A stretch of 51,261 nucleotides of DNA from a virus. A program made the position numbers and the translations under genes. The notes beneath the pieces are model-generated. The model ran no database searches. It was not told the DNA's origin and saw only the letters and a program-made list of their open reading frames with translations. The stretch is from IMG/VR virus record IMGVR_UViG_3300036790_000209, positions 1-51,261 of that record. The stretch is one strand, 5' to 3'. Below are positions 1-7,406 of this stretch, in pieces; the stretch's first letter is position 1, and each line of letters opens with the position of its first letter.

Positions 1-76
1 CCACGTTGTGCAGGTTCGCAGCGTCGCCTTCCCACTTTTTTCGCCACTCAATTTTCGTCAGCGTCATAAACTTCAT
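1..76 (-). CDS. Duplicated 5' end of the gene at 50975-51256 (partial)
   Basis: This stretch encodes the first 25 residues of the 93-residue protein annotated at the right end. A G-rich tract just upstream on the minus strand (about 80-95) could serve as its ribosome binding site. On the closed circle this is the same gene, cut by linearisation, and should be counted once. Confidence 0.85.
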   Translation of the reverse strand, partial: MKFMTLTKIEWRKKWEGDAANLHNV

Positions 77-77
77 A
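1..77. repeat. Left copy of the 77-bp terminal direct repeat
   Basis: Positions 1-77 are identical to 51181-51257; the sequences diverge at the next base. The repeat lies inside a coding sequence (the start of the minus-strand gene at 50975-51256), so it is more likely an assembly overlap of a circular or permuted genome than a biological terminal repeat. Confidence 0.95.
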
Positions 78-100
78 TCTACCCCCCCCCCATCGCACTA

Positions 101-337
101 TTAGTTACTAAACCCAGTCGCGTCGGAAATCGTGTCAGCAGTACCACACTCGCTCGTCAAATGAATCCCCCCACGCATAACGATATGGCCTGCGCGTTCT
201 TTGGGGACATGAGCCGCACCCATGGAGGCAGCCAGGTCGCCTATCCCATCACCAAAACGCCGGGCGATGTCTTGCTCGCTATCCCCATCCACTTCCACAT
301 CCACTTCAAGCGTTATCAACATGTGAAACCGTGGCAT
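101..337 (-). CDS. Hypothetical protein, 78 aa
   Basis: Not recognised. The start is chosen because a strong purine-rich ribosome binding site (AGGAGGGAGG) lies just upstream. The N-terminal part is acidic with alternating hydrophobic residues (LEVDVEVDGDSEQ), which suggests a beta strand followed by a helix. It lies in the minus-strand replication block, downstream of the ssDNA-binding candidate and upstream, across the circle junction, of the gene at 50975-51256. No catalytic motif is visible. Confidence 0.7.
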   Translation of the reverse strand: MPRFHMLITLEVDVEVDGDSEQDIARRFGDGIGDLAASMGAAHVPKERAGHIVMRGGIHLTSECGTADTISDATGFSN

Positions 338-751
338 GGTTGGCCTCCCTCCTACCTGGCTTCCTTGCGCAACCCCTACCCAACACTCCTACCCATACTA
401 GTATTCAACATCCCCATGTTCGACGGCCCTGTGCCTGGCATCCATATTCGACAGGCACATCCGTACTCCCACACTGGACTCCTGTGCCCAACATTGGTAC
501 TCGGTGAGGTACTCGACAATTGTACCCGACAAGCACATTTTCAGGTACAACCTAAAAATGCTTACTACCCTCGACCTTCCCCTTCAAACTTTGGCAGCGG
601 GCCAGTGGCCGGCGTGGTACCGGTCCACCAGCCCGCGATCGTGATACGACGCAAATAACCTTGCCGGGAATCGGGAACGCTCCCGGCGGGCGTTCGACAG
701 GAGTCATGCTACGGATAGGCAACATGACTTCCCCTACTTCCCTCTTTGCCT
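338..751. other. Gene-poor interval with GTAC-centred repeats
   Basis: About 410 bases lie between two minus-strand genes. The interval holds one possible small reading frame (552-725) and a cluster of short repeats. GTACTCGACAA (509-519) and GTACCCGACAA (522-532) are tandem near-copies. Partial copies GTACTCG (497-503) and GTACTCC (463-469) lie beside them, and CGACAGGCACAT/CGACAAGCACAT recur at about 449 and 528. The spacing suggests repeated protein-binding sites, but no promoter matching the other promoters in this genome is seen. Confidence 0.4.
552..725 (-). CDS. Possible small protein, 57 aa
   Basis: An open frame begins MLPIRSMTPVERPPGAF and follows a purine-rich stretch (GGGGAAG) at usable distance. 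It is Pro/Arg-rich with no recognisable fold. It would fill the gap between the ssDNA-binding candidate and the 78-residue gene in a tightly packed operon, which is the main argument for it. Composition is compatible with chance. Confidence 0.25.
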   Translation of the reverse strand: MLPIRSMTPVERPPGAFPIPGKVICVVSRSRAGGPVPRRPLARCQSLKGKVEGSKHF

Positions 752-752
752 A

Positions 753-1361
753 CTACCCCTTCGGCAATTTGTAAGACACGATCCGCACGCGGCCATACAC
801 CGTATCCCCGGACTCGGGAAATTTTACCGTCAGTTCATACCTGCCATCCACCCCTTTGGGCCACGGAATGTCCGTCTTCCCTGTCTTCTTGTTGGCCTTC
901 GAGCGTGGATTCGTGGTGATCCGCTCCCCGGTGTCCTTCGAGAATGCTTCCCACCCGAACACCGCCTCCCCCCCAGACCGTCCATCGGCCTGCTTGAGCG
1001 CCGCCACGATATCCCGTGGCGCATTCGTTGCTGGCTTGACTCCCAGGCACCGCAGCAACTCGCCCCCATCGGAGTTGGTCATCTTCGGATGCTTATAGAA
1101 ACTCGCCCGCTGAAAGTTCACCTTCACCGGCTCGACCTTCTCAGGCGTTTGTACCTCGGCGGTGAAAGTGGTATTGAGATAAGGCTTCCCTTCGACCTTG
1201 ATCGACCCGAACCCATCCTGCTCGGCAAGGTGGAAGATGAATGCATACCGCCCGGGGTAGATTTCGGGTGGAAATGCCCCACTTTCCGGGGCTTCGTAAT
1301 CGATCTCTACCTCCGGTTCGCTGTCGAGTGTTGCAAGAAGTGATTCCAAATCTTCAGCCAT
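753..1361 (-). CDS. Probable phage ssDNA-binding protein, 202 aa
   Basis: The protein has an acidic N-terminus and a beta-rich middle (YPGRYAFIFHLAEQDGFGSI, residues about 36-55). It ends with KFPESGDTVYGRVRIVSYKL. Length and composition resemble phage OB-fold or DUF669-type single-strand-binding proteins, which often sit beside Sak4/AAA_24 ATPases and Cas4-like nucleases, as here. Its start overlaps the stop of the upstream ATPase gene (TAATG), indicating translational coupling. The expected role is coating ssDNA during phage replication and recombination. The assignment comes mainly from context; no diagnostic residue is visible. The C-terminus lacks an SSB-type acidic tip, which appears instead on the protein at 49936-50376. 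Confidence 0.5.
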   Translation of the reverse strand: MAEDLESLLATLDSEPEVEIDYEAPESGAFPPEIYPGRYAFIFHLAEQDGFGSIKVEGKPYLNTTFTAEVQTPEKVEPVKVNFQRASFYKHPKMTNSDGGELLRCLGVKPATNAPRDIVAALKQADGRSGGEAVFGWEAFSKDTGERITTNPRSKANKKTGKTDIPWPKGVDGRYELTVKFPESGDTVYGRVRIVSYKLPKG

Positions 1362-2266
1362 TAGCGTGTGCTCTCCTTTTGTTGTGTGGTCTTGCGAAAG
1401 CTATCGAGTAAGTCATACAACCTTGCCGCGCTGGGCGGGTCCATATAAGGCTTCCCGTCAAGCGCCTTACTAAAATCCACCGCCCGGTCAAACGGCACTC
1501 TAACCTTGGCCGGAAAGGGAATCTTAGTCAGTGGATCGGCATGAGGTTGTAAATACATCACCCTGCGTTGATTGATATTGAGTTGCTTGGTCGCCGGATC
1601 GGCTACCTCCGTCACCAACATTTCCAGGTGGACCATATTCCCGAACCACTGTCCTGCCTTCCCTGTGGACTTCTTGCCGACGATTGAGGGACCATAGGTA
1701 GGCGCTTTAGTCCCTTCCTCCTCGCCCCTGCCTTCTAGGGCCGTCCAAATCACCCGCTCTACCGGCAGCACACTCGACTTGACCACCAGGTCGTAGATGC
1801 GGTTCTGTACTTCGCCATAGTAACTCATATTGGTGCCGCTGAATTCCGTTACTCCATCCTTGTAGGTATACGCGGGGTCTTGACTCAGGCGCGTCTTGGT
1901 GGCGCTTAGGTGCCGCATCATAATATCCCCAAAACTAGTCAGGCCCTCGAAGGCATAGAGTCCAATATCATCCATGGCTACCCTGCCGATCTTCCCTTCC
2001 GCGTCAGGCCACTGTCCCTGAGCGATCTTGTCAAGCGTCTCGATTGGGTGTGGATCATTGGCTACCACGAATGGTATAACAATGCCCTCATCGACCAAGG
2101 TACCAAGAGTGTCGAACCCCCCTGAGTCCCCTCCCACATAGCGAGTACGCTTGCCGAATTTGTCCCACACTCGCTTGGCAGCCTCAGCTACCGCATGGGT
2201 CTTCCCCGTGCCCGTTTGACCATAAAAACAGTCCGCCACAAATCGTGCCCTTGGTTGAAGTGTCAT
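1361..2266 (-). CDS. Sak4-like / AAA_24 P-loop ATPase, 301 aa
   Basis: A Walker A motif GQTGTGKT sits at residues 16-23 and a Walker B-like VAMDD at about 96-100, after a variable loop. This matches the compact RecA-core layout of phage Sak4/AAA_24 proteins, which assist ssDNA annealing or recombination with a phage SSB. The start overlaps the preceding stop (ATGA) and the stop overlaps the next start, so it is embedded in the operon between a small protein and the SSB candidate. Walker A is confident. The Sak4 role is inferred from length, motif position and the neighbouring Cas4-like nuclease. Confidence 0.75.
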   Translation of the reverse strand: MTLQPRARFVADCFYGQTGTGKTHAVAEAAKRVWDKFGKRTRYVGGDSGGFDTLGTLVDEGIVIPFVVANDPHPIETLDKIAQGQWPDAEGKIGRVAMDDIGLYAFEGLTSFGDIMMRHLSATKTRLSQDPAYTYKDGVTEFSGTNMSYYGEVQNRIYDLVVKSSVLPVERVIWTALEGRGEEEGTKAPTYGPSIVGKKSTGKAGQWFGNMVHLEMLVTEVADPATKQLNINQRRVMYLQPHADPLTKIPFPAKVRVPFDRAVDFSKALDGKPYMDPPSAARLYDLLDSFRKTTQQKESTR

Positions 2267-2427
2267 TCAGCGATCTCCGTTGTATAAGGTATCCACCCCT
2301 CCTCAGTAATCGAGTAACAACAAACTCGCCCACTATTGTCGAGTGGGAGGAGGCTAAAACTTAGCCCATCATGTCCTTCCCACCACCCCACAACGATTTG
2401 CGTAGCCTTTAGTTTCCATTTCATCAT
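2263..2427 (-). CDS. Hypothetical small protein, 54 aa
   Basis: The start is the first of two ATGs at 2427, preceded by AGAGGGTAAGC. A TTG eight codons upstream has no comparable ribosome binding site. The product begins MMKWKLKATQIVVGWWEG, is rich in Trp and beta-branched residues, and may fold as a small beta sheet. Its stop overlaps the start of the Sak4-like gene by four bases, so it is probably translated together with the recombination genes. Function unknown. Confidence 0.65.
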   Translation of the reverse strand: MMKWKLKATQIVVGWWEGHDGLSFSLLPLDNSGRVCCYSITEEGWIPYTTEIAE

Positions 2428-2460
2428 GCTTACCCTCTTGCTAACCGTCAACCCTGCGAG

Positions 2461-2955
2461 TTATCTTTCGATATCCGATCCTAGAATGGCTCGGACGTTC
2501 GTTGTGATATGTTGTGGATGATGTTTTCCAGTGCCGGTGTGCGACGTGCCCCCTCCATATGTTCCTATCTTATGCCCTTCCCTGGGAGCTTTCAGATCGT
2601 ACTTCCCCGGCTCAAACGATGCCCCTCTGTCAAACGAGACAATCTCCCTGGACACTGATTCAGGCACTTTATATCGCGTAGCCTTGTTATCTTTAATCAA
2701 ATATGCCGTCGAAGTGGCGATAATGACCCCTTCAAGGCTCATAGATCGCTTACAGGCCACCGCCATCGCGCACTCAGCGTGTTTCTTGCGCTTCGAGGTA
2801 GTCACGTCCCTAGGCGTCACTTCAATGTGAATCGGCTTCTCGGCGTCCTCGACTGAGGTGACATTTGGGAAGTACTTACGAACTTTACGGAGCGCCCCTG
2901 TTACTCTCTGCTTACTAACAATTGGTGTAACTCTACTACGCTTTGATCGCGTCAT
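2461..2955 (-). CDS. Hypothetical basic protein, 164 aa
   Basis: The start at 2955 is chosen for the ribosome binding site AAGGAG seven bases upstream. A longer frame would run through the neighbouring HTH gene. The N-terminus is strongly basic (MTRSKRSRVTPIVSKQR). The middle contains KKHAECAMAVACKRSMSLEG, giving conserved-looking Cys and Arg residues. The C-terminus is Gly/His-rich (GTYGGGTSHTGTGKHHPQH). Such proteins occur in phage early operons, but I do not recognise a family. DNA or RNA binding is possible from the charge alone. Confidence 0.7.
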   Translation of the reverse strand: MTRSKRSRVTPIVSKQRVTGALRKVRKYFPNVTSVEDAEKPIHIEVTPRDVTTSKRKKHAECAMAVACKRSMSLEGVIIATSTAYLIKDNKATRYKVPESVSREIVSFDRGASFEPGKYDLKAPREGHKIGTYGGGTSHTGTGKHHPQHITTNVRAILGSDIER

Positions 2956-2956
2956 T

Positions 2957-3124
2957 TTAGTTCTCCTTTTCCTTAGATAGACTCCCAACTCGTTGCTCCA
3001 CACTCCGTTCATCGACTACCCAAACTCTCCCCTGTTTGCGCGCCCGGAGCCTGCCCATGCGAATCAGACGCAGTACGTAATCGTATTCCACGCCCAGTCG
3101 CCGGGCTACCTCAGTTACCGTCAT
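2957..3124 (-). CDS. Excisionase/MerR-like HTH DNA-binding protein, 55 aa
   Basis: The sequence MTVTEVARRLGVEYDYVLRL is a classic winged-HTH start of the excisionase (helix_turn_helix_17) type. It is followed by GRLRARKQGRVWVV, the wing that contacts DNA. The start at 3124 has CGGAG eight bases upstream and overlaps the end of the Cas4-like gene by 14 bases; a longer start inside that gene is less likely. With no integrase in the window it is probably an operon regulator or accessory replication factor, not a true excisionase. Confidence 0.75.
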   Translation of the reverse strand: MTVTEVARRLGVEYDYVLRLIRMGRLRARKQGRVWVVDERSVEQRVGSLSKEKEN

Positions 3125-4367
3125 CGAACGTCTCCGGATGATTTGGAGTGCGCGGGACGAACCCATGACCACCCAAGTCATCCCCGGCAACCCCCCAGCA
3201 GATTTCGCTAAACGGGCAAGTAGACGGCCAAACGCAATTTCCTTCGCTCGTGGTCATGGGGAACCAGCGATCTAACAAGGCGTCGTCGATGCCTTCCGGG
3301 CCGTCCTGCTCGATCACCCTGAGTCGATCGCGATGTTCCCGGATGGCTACCTCAATTGGAAGCCTTTGCCGCTTCCACCGTTCAACTTCATAAGGTGAGC
3401 GAAGGATCGAGGTCAGCTCCACGAACTGCTCCTCAAGCAACGCCCGATCGTTGACCGCTAGATAGCTAATCCATCCACTAACACCCCCCAGCCTCTCAGC
3501 CACCATAGCCTTATGTACCCCGCTCAGGCGATGTTGCTTCCCTCCAGGACACCTGCGTCCATTGCCCATGACGTGCGGCGCGGTACAGGACCATTCAAAC
3601 CTGGCGTACCACTCCTCCTCGGTCATGGGCGGCTCCCCTTCCCGCTTCCATGCCTGCACCAATGGTGAATCCCAGTGATAGTTCCCCGAGCCCTTAGGAT
3701 AATCCTGGCGGCTGCCCTTCACCAACCCAGCCATGATCGTTCCCGCGACAGGTTCCCTCAGGGCTTCCTCGACCGCCAAAGCCTCGGAAAACGTGGTCAT
3801 ATCGTAACGCCACTTGTCGCGCCATTTTTGATCGACGCGGCTGGTGGTCTTCAAATTCATAATGAACACCGAGCCATCGTCCAAACGCTTCATAACGATG
3901 TCCGGGCGGGTGAGTTGCCTGATCGTACGGCCTTCGCAATGATAGTCGTAAGTCAACTCCCGCTCGATCATAACTACCTGATAAGTCTGCAAGATACGAT
4001 CTAATCGAGCGGCGACCCATCCCCTCAGCAGGGCCTCCGCTAAACTCATCCCCTCGTTGAAGTCCACCTCGGGGTCCGGCCCTGGACGAAAGACATTAAT
4101 CGGTGTAACCCTCCGAGCGCTCAACATGGTTTCCCTGGCGATAGCCACACAGTCCTCAACCGGCTTGCGCCCCAGCGCCGCTTCAATCCCGTTATGCACC
4201 GCTGTACCAATCAATGGGTCAAGCCACTCCCCCGGCTTCTCGATGCCCCGGCCATCGTGTTCGTAGGACCAATAGCGCTTCCTCATACAGTGCTCGGCTA
4301 CTTCGATCCGGCTGCGATCGGTCGAGATAATGGCGTCCTCCGGCAGATCATCCTTCGTGCGAATCAC
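3111..4367 (-). CDS. PD-(D/E)XK nuclease, Cas4/RecB-like with Fe-S cysteines, 418 aa
   Basis: Cas4/AddB-type features are visible in order: an N-terminal Cys in HCMRKRYW (C28), a GTAVHNGIEAAL helix carrying the catalytic-region His, the core RPDIVMKRLDDGSVFIMNLK, and a C-terminal triplet C378-x5-C384-x5-C390. With C28 the triplet would bind a 4Fe-4S cluster. Proteins of this kind resect DNA ends with 5'-3' polarity and often accompany Sak4-like ATPases in phages. The catalytic strand reads NLK, not the usual E/D-x-K, so an essential acidic position appears to be Asn or is supplied elsewhere. The start overlaps the upstream stop by four bases. Confidence 0.8.
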   Translation of the reverse strand: MIRTKDDLPEDAIISTDRSRIEVAEHCMRKRYWSYEHDGRGIEKPGEWLDPLIGTAVHNGIEAALGRKPVEDCVAIARETMLSARRVTPINVFRPGPDPEVDFNEGMSLAEALLRGWVAARLDRILQTYQVVMIERELTYDYHCEGRTIRQLTRPDIVMKRLDDGSVFIMNLKTTSRVDQKWRDKWRYDMTTFSEALAVEEALREPVAGTIMAGLVKGSRQDYPKGSGNYHWDSPLVQAWKREGEPPMTEEEWYARFEWSCTAPHVMGNGRRCPGGKQHRLSGVHKAMVAERLGGVSGWISYLAVNDRALLEEQFVELTSILRSPYEVERWKRQRLPIEVAIREHRDRLRVIEQDGPEGIDDALLDRWFPMTTSEGNCVWPSTCPFSEICWGVAGDDLGGHGFVPRTPNHPETFDDGN

Positions 4368-4645
4368 TTGGCCTCCTTCGACCGTTGCCCCAGCAGTATC
4401 CCAATTAACATGGCATCAAGCAGAGCGCGAGAGATGTCTTTGTTGAAAGCTGGGAGATGGTTCGACTCCAGGATGCTTAATACCACCATAGCTTGTATGT
4501 CGTCGGTCAAGCCTACTTCCGCGAACGCAGAGCCCACCTTACGATCCGGGGTGGGGGCAAGCAATTTTTGTATTAAATCGCTCGCATCGCGTGCTGCCTG
4601 CGTCATTTCTTCAAATGAATTGTACTGCTGCTTATTGTCTGTCAT
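4364..4645 (-). CDS. Hypothetical protein, first gene of the replication operon, 93 aa
   Basis: The N-terminus is taken as MTDNKQQYNSFEEM. Upstream in-frame ATGs exist but would run through the presumed promoter region. The product is mostly helical (QAARDASDLIQKLL, AMVVLSILESNHL) and ends RSKEAK, overlapping the nuclease start by four bases. It is the promoter-proximal gene of the minus-strand replication block. No family recognised. Confidence 0.6.
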   Translation of the reverse strand: MTDNKQQYNSFEEMTQAARDASDLIQKLLAPTPDRKVGSAFAEVGLTDDIQAMVVLSILESNHLPAFNKDISRALLDAMLIGILLGQRSKEAK

Positions 4646-4758
4646 TGGAAGGCGCTCACTTTCGCATAACACTGAAATTGTGTCAAGTGTTTTTGGCATA
4701 CAAAATATGGGGGTGTGCCGACTGTCTTGACCACCATGGGTAGTAGTCAAATTAGGTA

Positions 4759-4787
4759 TTGACCCTCAGGTGTTTACCTGTTAGAGT
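4759..4787 (+). promoter_or_regulatory. Sigma70-like promoter of the lone ATPase gene, with internal operator
   Basis: The -35 box TTGACC (4759-4764) and -10 box TAGAGT (4782-4787) are 17 bases apart. Between them lies the inverted repeat CAGGT-gttt-ACCTG (4767-4780), in an ideal position for a repressor to block RNA polymerase. The next gene begins at 4877. The -10 and following bases (TAGAGTGTAAA) recur on the opposite strand at 18386-18396. Confidence 0.65.
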
Positions 4788-4876
4788 GTAAAGGTATTTA
4801 GGCGGGTAACTTCTAGGGTGGGGGATGCCTTAACCATCCCTCGCCCTCCTATCCTGTTAAGGAGGATAGACTTATC

Positions 4877-6016
4877 ATGGCATGTTTAGACCGCTGGACC
4901 GATCTTTCCGATCACCTGAATCATTGGTTCTACAAGCCCGATCTTGAAGCCCTAGAATGCTGCCTCAGCGCGGCGGTAGCCCATTATGAATCTTGCGATC
5001 CAGTATGGCTGTTCATCCTTGGTCCGAGCGGCTCAGGCAAAACAAGTGTCTTGGTTACCTGCCTGTCTGCCCTGCCTGGTTCGACCATCCTTGGCGATTT
5101 AACCCCAAAAACATTCCTTTCCGGTTCCGGCCAAGGTGAAAAGAGTCTGCTATTCCAGGTTCAACGCCCGATGTTCCTGTTCAAAGACTTCACCACCATC
5201 ATGTCTAAGCGGGACGAGGACAAACGTGAGATCGCTAGCCAGCTTCGCGAGGTCTTCGACGGCCATTTCGTTAAGAATACCGGCAATGGTAAGCCCCTTG
5301 AATGGAAGGGGAAAGCAACAGTATTCGCGGCAGCCACCCCGGCTCTCGAACGTGCCTGGGCTATTCACCGGGAACTTGGTGAGCGTTTCATGCAGGTGCG
5401 TTGGGCTAAGAGCAACAGCTTAGCGATCGCCGCCGCCGCACGCCGTCAGATCGGCCACGAGAGCGAAATTCGCGCGACCATGCTCAAGCTAACCCATGAG
5501 TTCTTTATGGGAACCCCTCCCATGACGCGGCCCTTACCACATATCACCGATGTAATGGAACTCTGTATCGACCGCCTAGCTGCTTGTGTAGCCATGCTGC
5601 GCAGCCAGGTAATTCGCGATTCCCACGGCTCTAGAGACATTTTAAGCGCCGCGCAGACCGAGGAGCCCACCCGCATCGCCAAGGCGCTCACAACGCTTGC
5701 TAGGTGCCATAGCGCCCTGTTTAGGCGCGATGAGGTCGATTACTCAGACTATTTGATCGCGCGCCGCGTGGCTCTCGATTCTATCCCTCAAACCCGCAGC
5801 CAAATCATGCAGGCCCTCCCGGCTGAAGGCTCTATCGCCCTCACCGACCTTGCCAAGTTCTCTGGGGCCATACGAGCCACCGTCGAATGGAACCTCGACG
5901 AGATGGAAGCCCTGGGTATTATGGAGTTCGACCGCGATCCAATGAACCCGCTCCAACACCAATGGAAACTCACGGACTCCTTCCATTCCCTTTGGTCCCC
6001 AAGCGAGCTTACTTAA
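4877..6016 (+). CDS. AAA-type P-loop ATPase with C-terminal winged-helix-like region, 379 aa
   Basis: A Walker A motif GPSGSGKT lies at residues 49-56. KATVFAAATPALERAW and ELGERFMQVRW supply sensor-like and arginine-finger-like segments about 100-125 residues later. The last 90 residues (SIALTDLAKFSGAIRATVE) look like a winged helix. The domain layout recalls AAA ATPases of mobile elements. A role in replication initiation, DNA remodelling or regulation is possible; no closer family is recognised. The ribosome binding site AAGGAGGAT is strong. This gene alone on the plus strand faces away from the replication operon and has its own promoter and operator, so it is probably controlled separately. 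Confidence 0.75.
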   Translation: MACLDRWTDLSDHLNHWFYKPDLEALECCLSAAVAHYESCDPVWLFILGPSGSGKTSVLVTCLSALPGSTILGDLTPKTFLSGSGQGEKSLLFQVQRPMFLFKDFTTIMSKRDEDKREIASQLREVFDGHFVKNTGNGKPLEWKGKATVFAAATPALERAWAIHRELGERFMQVRWAKSNSLAIAAAARRQIGHESEIRATMLKLTHEFFMGTPPMTRPLPHITDVMELCIDRLAACVAMLRSQVIRDSHGSRDILSAAQTEEPTRIAKALTTLARCHSALFRRDEVDYSDYLIARRVALDSIPQTRSQIMQALPAEGSIALTDLAKFSGAIRATVEWNLDEMEALGIMEFDRDPMNPLQHQWKLTDSFHSLWSPSELT

Positions 6017-6329
6017 TCATCCTACCCAAGCGCTCGTAGCAAAGGTGACCCCAGACCTCTTACTACTACCTCCAAACCTATAACCCCTTTACTTCTTTAA
6101 AACAAAAACAACAGGGCGAGGTATGCTATGTACGGTTGGGTTGGTTGTAAGGGGGTAATGGGGTAGGTAGGGAACATTCCCAACCGCGCTTTCGGGTATC
6201 CCCTCGCTTCCTTCTTGACAAGGCATGATATAGTTTAGGCATGGCCAATCAGTCCCAAGCTGACGCGATGAGGGCCATCCGGCGCTAAGCGCAAAGGGTG
6301 GCCCGTCGCACCCTGGATTTAGCGATCGT
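6017..6329. other. Intergenic region with TTGACA box and nested hairpin
   Basis: No substantial gene is seen. A TTGACA (6215-6220) lies ahead of a 15-codon frame (6241-6288, MANQSQADAMRAIRR), but no -10 box sits at normal spacing. Positions 6265-6309 can form a nested hairpin: GCGA/TCGC outside, GGGCCA/TGGCCC, then GCGC-taa-GCGC. There is no following T-tract, so it is not a standard terminator. Confidence 0.4.
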
Positions 6330-6527
6330 TTATGGAATCTTGGGGGCTGAGGTGATCGCGGGATCGGCAAGGGCATCGCCAATTCTTCCCAGCGCAGCCT
6401 CTAACCGCTCGCAGCGAGCGTCGAGTGCAACGATGGTGTCGCACAGGTCGAAGACGACGCCTGAACGCTTGCCGCCGACATTTTCGGCGCGCACGTAATC
6501 GACTTCTTGTTTTGACAACACACTCAT
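6330..6527 (-). CDS. Hypothetical small protein, 65 aa
   Basis: The start at 6527 follows the very strong ribosome binding site GAGGAGGGGAG. The protein begins MSVLSKQEVDYVRAEN and has a C-terminal helix with heptad spacing (LCDTIVALDARCERLEAAL) suggesting a short coiled coil. It is the last gene of the accessory minus-strand block. Function unknown. Confidence 0.65.
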   Translation of the reverse strand: MSVLSKQEVDYVRAENVGGKRSGVVFDLCDTIVALDARCERLEAALGRIGDALADPAITSAPKIP

Positions 6528-6757
6528 CGTTTCTCTCCCCTCCTCTGCACGATTTCTTCGCCGCTTCTCCATTCCCACAATCCCAGTGCTCCACGGACGA
6601 GAACCGGAGTTCTGAACGGAATGGGATTTACGAGCTTCCACGCGAATCTACCTTCGTCTACTCATGTATCTTGAGAACCGATACTCCTATGGCAACTAAC
6701 CCGAGCATGCACAAGACGATTATGGCTAGAGCTACCCGGTCGGAAGGAGATGGAAAC

Positions 6758-7057
6758 ATGTCGGAAATCCAATCTTTTGCCCTGCGCGTCCAGCAACTAA
6801 GCGATGCCGTAGATTTCTGGAACCGCTGGATGCTCTGGGGTCTCGTCTTTGGGGCGCTCGCAGCGGTCTGGATCGGTCTTACGACGGCCCTTGTGATGCG
6901 TGGAAACACGCGCGCCAGCCTCACTTGGCCACCTTGCTCTGCGCGTATTCGCGGATCAGGTCTGCGGCTGTACGGAGCACGCCTTGCGGTTTCCAGTAAT
7001 TCCCCACAAAACTGTTCAACTCTATTGAGGACACCGGATTGTTCAGTACTCTCCTAG
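6758..7057 (+). pseudogene. Probable 3'-truncated membrane/coiled-coil protein gene
   Basis: The first half reads as a genuine protein: MSEIQSFALRVQQLSDAVDF, then a transmembrane segment (WMLWGLVFGALAAVWIGLTT), with ribosome binding site GGAAGGAGATGG. After about residue 54 the frame runs antisense through the minus-strand gene at 6921-7406 and becomes Ser/Arg/Pro-rich, unlike the first half. The simplest reading is a small lysis- or phage-type membrane protein whose 3' half was lost by recombination. It is the only plus-strand gene inside this minus-strand block. Confidence 0.45.
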
Positions 7058-7406
7058 TCGATTCATCCCACACCTTTGAGGCATCCAGCTTCCCGGCTTC
7101 GTAGGCCATCCCCACCAACTCCTCCAGCTCCACGGCGGGTGCGGGTAGCTCCGACAATGCTTCCGCCAAATCATTCAAATCTGGGTCAGTACATAGATCG
7201 TCACTCCATGCCCTCTCTCGCACCTTTGCGACTAACCGTTCCTGCATCGCCCTAACCGCCAACTGGACTCGCGCGGCGACCAGTGGAGCGAGAATGGCGT
7301 TAATTCGTTCCGCCACATGGTTTTGCCAAAAGGGGGGCATTCCAATATTTAATATACACTCCTTGATAGCTTTCCCGCTCAGCAATCCGTTATCGTCGTC
7401 CATCAT
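6921..7406 (-). CDS. Hypothetical protein, 161 aa
   Basis: The start is supported by AAGGAAGG upstream of tandem ATGs. The protein is mainly helical, with AVRAMQERLVAKVRERAW followed by an acidic stretch (DDLCTDPDLNDLAEALSEL). It ends with TAADLIREYAQSKVAK. It overlaps the preceding gene by 17 bases, as neighbouring genes here do. No family recognised. Confidence 0.65.
   Translation of the reverse strand: MMDDDNGLLSGKAIKECILNIGMPPFWQNHVAERINAILAPLVAARVQLAVRAMQERLVAKVRERAWSDDLCTDPDLNDLAEALSELPAPAVELEELVGMAYEAGKLDASKVWDESTRRVLNNPVSSIELNSFVGNYWKPQGVLRTAADLIREYAQSKVAK

Noticed and set aside
8-658. Plus-strand open frame of 216 codons at the left end
   Set aside because: It is antisense to a well-signalled minus-strand gene (101-337), is Pro/His-rich, lacks a ribosome binding site, and would cross the circle junction repeat.
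2957-3124. Excisionase as evidence of a temperate phage
   Set aside because: The HTH resembles excisionase, but no integrase, attachment core or CI-type repressor is seen and the gene sits in the replication operon, so lysogeny is not claimed.
6658-6924. Minus-strand frame with a hydrophobic end (VALAIIVLCMLGLVAIGVSV)
   Set aside because: No ribosome binding site for the usable ATG at 6759, and the overlapping plus-strand frame has a strong start signal. A hydrophobic stretch alone was not enough.
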